A DNA stretch of 6,728 nt from Candidatus Bathyarchaeota archaeon (GTDB taxonomy: Archaea; Thermoproteota; Bathyarchaeia; Bathyarchaeales; DTEX01): NCBI GenBank assembly GCA_003601725.1, contig PIYJ01000076.1:1-6728 (forward strand), given 5' to 3'. Both the position numbers and the translations under genes were made by a program. Positions 5,808 through 6,728 of the stretch are shown here, one piece after another; position 1 is the stretch's first letter, and each line of letters opens with the position of its first letter. The notes under the pieces are model-generated. The model did not search any database. It saw nothing but the letters and a program-made list of their open reading frames with translations, and was not told the DNA's origin.

Positions 5808-6443
5808 GTGTCAAGAAGAGGCCGTGTTAGAGACAAATGGCGTAGCAAAAGATGGTTCACAGTAGTGGCCCCAGAATATTTCGGAAGCGTTGAGATAGGG
5901 TCCGTTGTTGCTGATGACCCTGAGAAGCTTATCGGCCGAACCGTTGAGTCCACGCTTTATGACGTAACTGAAGACTTCGCTCACCAATACTTGAAGATGT
6001 ACTTTCAGATCAACAATGTGGAGGGAAGAAGAGCCCTAACGATGTTTAAGGGACATGAATATTCAAGAGACTATCTGAGAAGTCTGGTTAGACGGAGAAC
6101 AACAAGGATAGACTGCATAACAGATGTTACAACGAAAGACGGGTATAAACTTCGAGTTTCAGCAGTCGCTTTCACCCTCATCAGAATAAAGACTTCCCAA
6201 GAAAAAGAGATCCGCGCCGTCATGAAAAGGATAATCAAAGAGAAAGCCGCATCGCTATCCTTCAATCAGTTCGTGCAGGAAGCCGTGCTTGGAAAGATCG
6301 CGTCAGACATTTATAACGAAGCGAAGAAGATCGTGCCTCTGCGTCACGTAGGAATCAGAAAGTCTAGGCTACTTTCTAGACCAGCCGTAGAGGCCGAGAA
6401 GGAATCAGCCGTAGAGGCTGAAGAGGAGAGCCAAACAGGTTAA
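5808..6443 (+). CDS. rps3ae: 30S ribosomal protein eS1 (S3Ae)
   Basis: This structural protein of the small ribosomal subunit is found only in archaea and eukaryotes; in known structures it sits on the platform near the mRNA exit. The 211 residues fit archaeal members. The N-terminal basic stretch with DKWRSKRWFTV (about 9-19) is characteristic, followed by the APEYFG segment, TVESTLYDVTED (about 46-57), FKGHEYSRDYLRSLVRRR (about 80-97) and the C-terminal KIASDIYNEAKKIVPLRHVGI block (about 163-183). The last 20 or so residues are an acidic tail made of two near-identical 8-residue units (AVEAEKES, AVEAEEES), outside the conserved fold. Translation begins at GTG behind a strong ribosome binding site. 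The gene diverges from serS across a short shared promoter region and is followed 23 bases later by another + strand gene, probably co-transcribed. Confidence 0.96.
   Translation: MSRRGRVRDKWRSKRWFTVVAPEYFGSVEIGSVVADDPEKLIGRTVESTLYDVTEDFAHQYLKMYFQINNVEGRRALTMFKGHEYSRDYLRSLVRRRTTRIDCITDVTTKDGYKLRVSAVAFTLIRIKTSQEKEIRAVMKRIIKEKAASLSFNQFVQEAVLGKIASDIYNEAKKIVPLRHVGIRKSRLLSRPAVEAEKESAVEAEEESQTG
6384..6431 (+). repeat. Tandem 24-base repeat (two copies) in the eS1 tail
   Basis: Copies at 6384-6407 and 6408-6431 share their first 11 bases (GCCGTAGAGGC) and 17 of 24 positions overall. The encoded units AVEAEKES and AVEAEEES agree at 7 of 8 residues. Most changes are synonymous, including TCA against AGC for Ser. 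Confidence 0.75.
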
Positions 6444-6466
6444 GATACGATTAGTTTTGAGATAAA

Positions 6467-6728
6467 ATGGAACCTTCAGAAGCCACACGTGATTCTCAGC
6501 CTTTAAGGAGAAGGGTTGCTCGCGAAGCTGCATTTCTCATCTATACGTCCCAAGAGAAAGAGTATAAACAGGCGAAGATTAGAGCCGCCGAAATTTTAGG
6601 CGCCAGAACATTACCTTCGAACAGGGAAGTAGCTGAAGAGCTGGATGCCATCGCGGCGGAGCTGGAAGGAGAGTCAAGACTTGAACGTTTAATCAGGATG
6701 CGGAGGGAAGCCTTAGAGGTTATGCGAT
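6467..6728 (+). CDS. Conserved archaeal protein, 5' part; possible predicted nucleotidyltransferase (COG1665-like)
   Basis: The first 87 residues are present and the gene continues past the right edge. The frame opens at ATG 6467; an in-frame TGA at 6458-6460 excludes an earlier start, and no clear Shine-Dalgarno site is present (only GAG near 6459-6461). The protein is charged and apparently helical, with no signal peptide or membrane span: a basic start (LRRRVAREAA, 13-22), then EKEYKQAKIRAAEILG (30-45), TLPSNREVAEELDAIAAELEG (about 48-68) and an Arg-rich helix. From memory, the KEYKQAK...LG...LPSN.EVA.ELD pattern belongs to a widespread archaeal family annotated as predicted nucleotidyltransferase, but the catalytic region would lie beyond the window. 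It lies 23 bases behind the eS1 gene, so the two are probably in one transcript. Confidence 0.75.
   Translation, partial: MEPSEATRDSQPLRRRVAREAAFLIYTSQEKEYKQAKIRAAEILGARTLPSNREVAEELDAIAAELEGESRLERLIRMRREALEVMR

Overview
The window is archaeal chromosome carrying ordinary core genes. The archaeal/eukaryotic-type proteins Sec61-beta and eS1 (S3Ae) rule out a bacterium. Promoters look archaeal (purine-rich BRE plus TATA-like boxes) and several starts carry GGTG/GGAG Shine-Dalgarno sites. A pyrophosphate-type phosphofructokinase replaces the ADP-dependent enzyme of many euryarchaea. This would suit a TACK-group archaeon such as Bathyarchaeia, but that placement is an impression, not a computed result.

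Layout, left to right. Bases 1-110 may hold the 3' end of an unrecognised + strand gene. A short Sec61-beta gene, with no earlier annotation, lies on the - strand at 215-391. It diverges from pyrG (CTP synthase, 576-2225, +), which is followed by a PPi-type 6-phosphofructokinase (2307-3338, +, TTG start). Convergent to these is a - strand pair: serS (seryl-tRNA synthetase), then 6 bases later a PfkB-family sugar kinase (3378-4349) whose ribosome binding site is encoded inside the last serS codons. serS diverges from the eS1 ribosomal protein gene (5808-6443, +, GTG start). That gene is followed by the 5' part of a conserved archaeal gene (6467 onward), tentatively of the predicted nucleotidyltransferase group, which runs off the window.

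How the genes relate: serS and eS1 serve translation, Sec61-beta serves protein export, and pyrG supplies CTP. The fructokinase-like PfkB kinase could feed fructose 6-phosphate to the neighbouring phosphofructokinase, although the two lie on opposite strands and need not be co-regulated.

I see no undescribed system, mobile element, CRISPR array, or tRNA or rRNA gene. The useful observations are about gene starts (pyrG looks leaderless, serS should start at an ATG seven codons inside the longest open frame), the phosphofructokinase's phosphoryl-donor residues, and small protein-level oddities.
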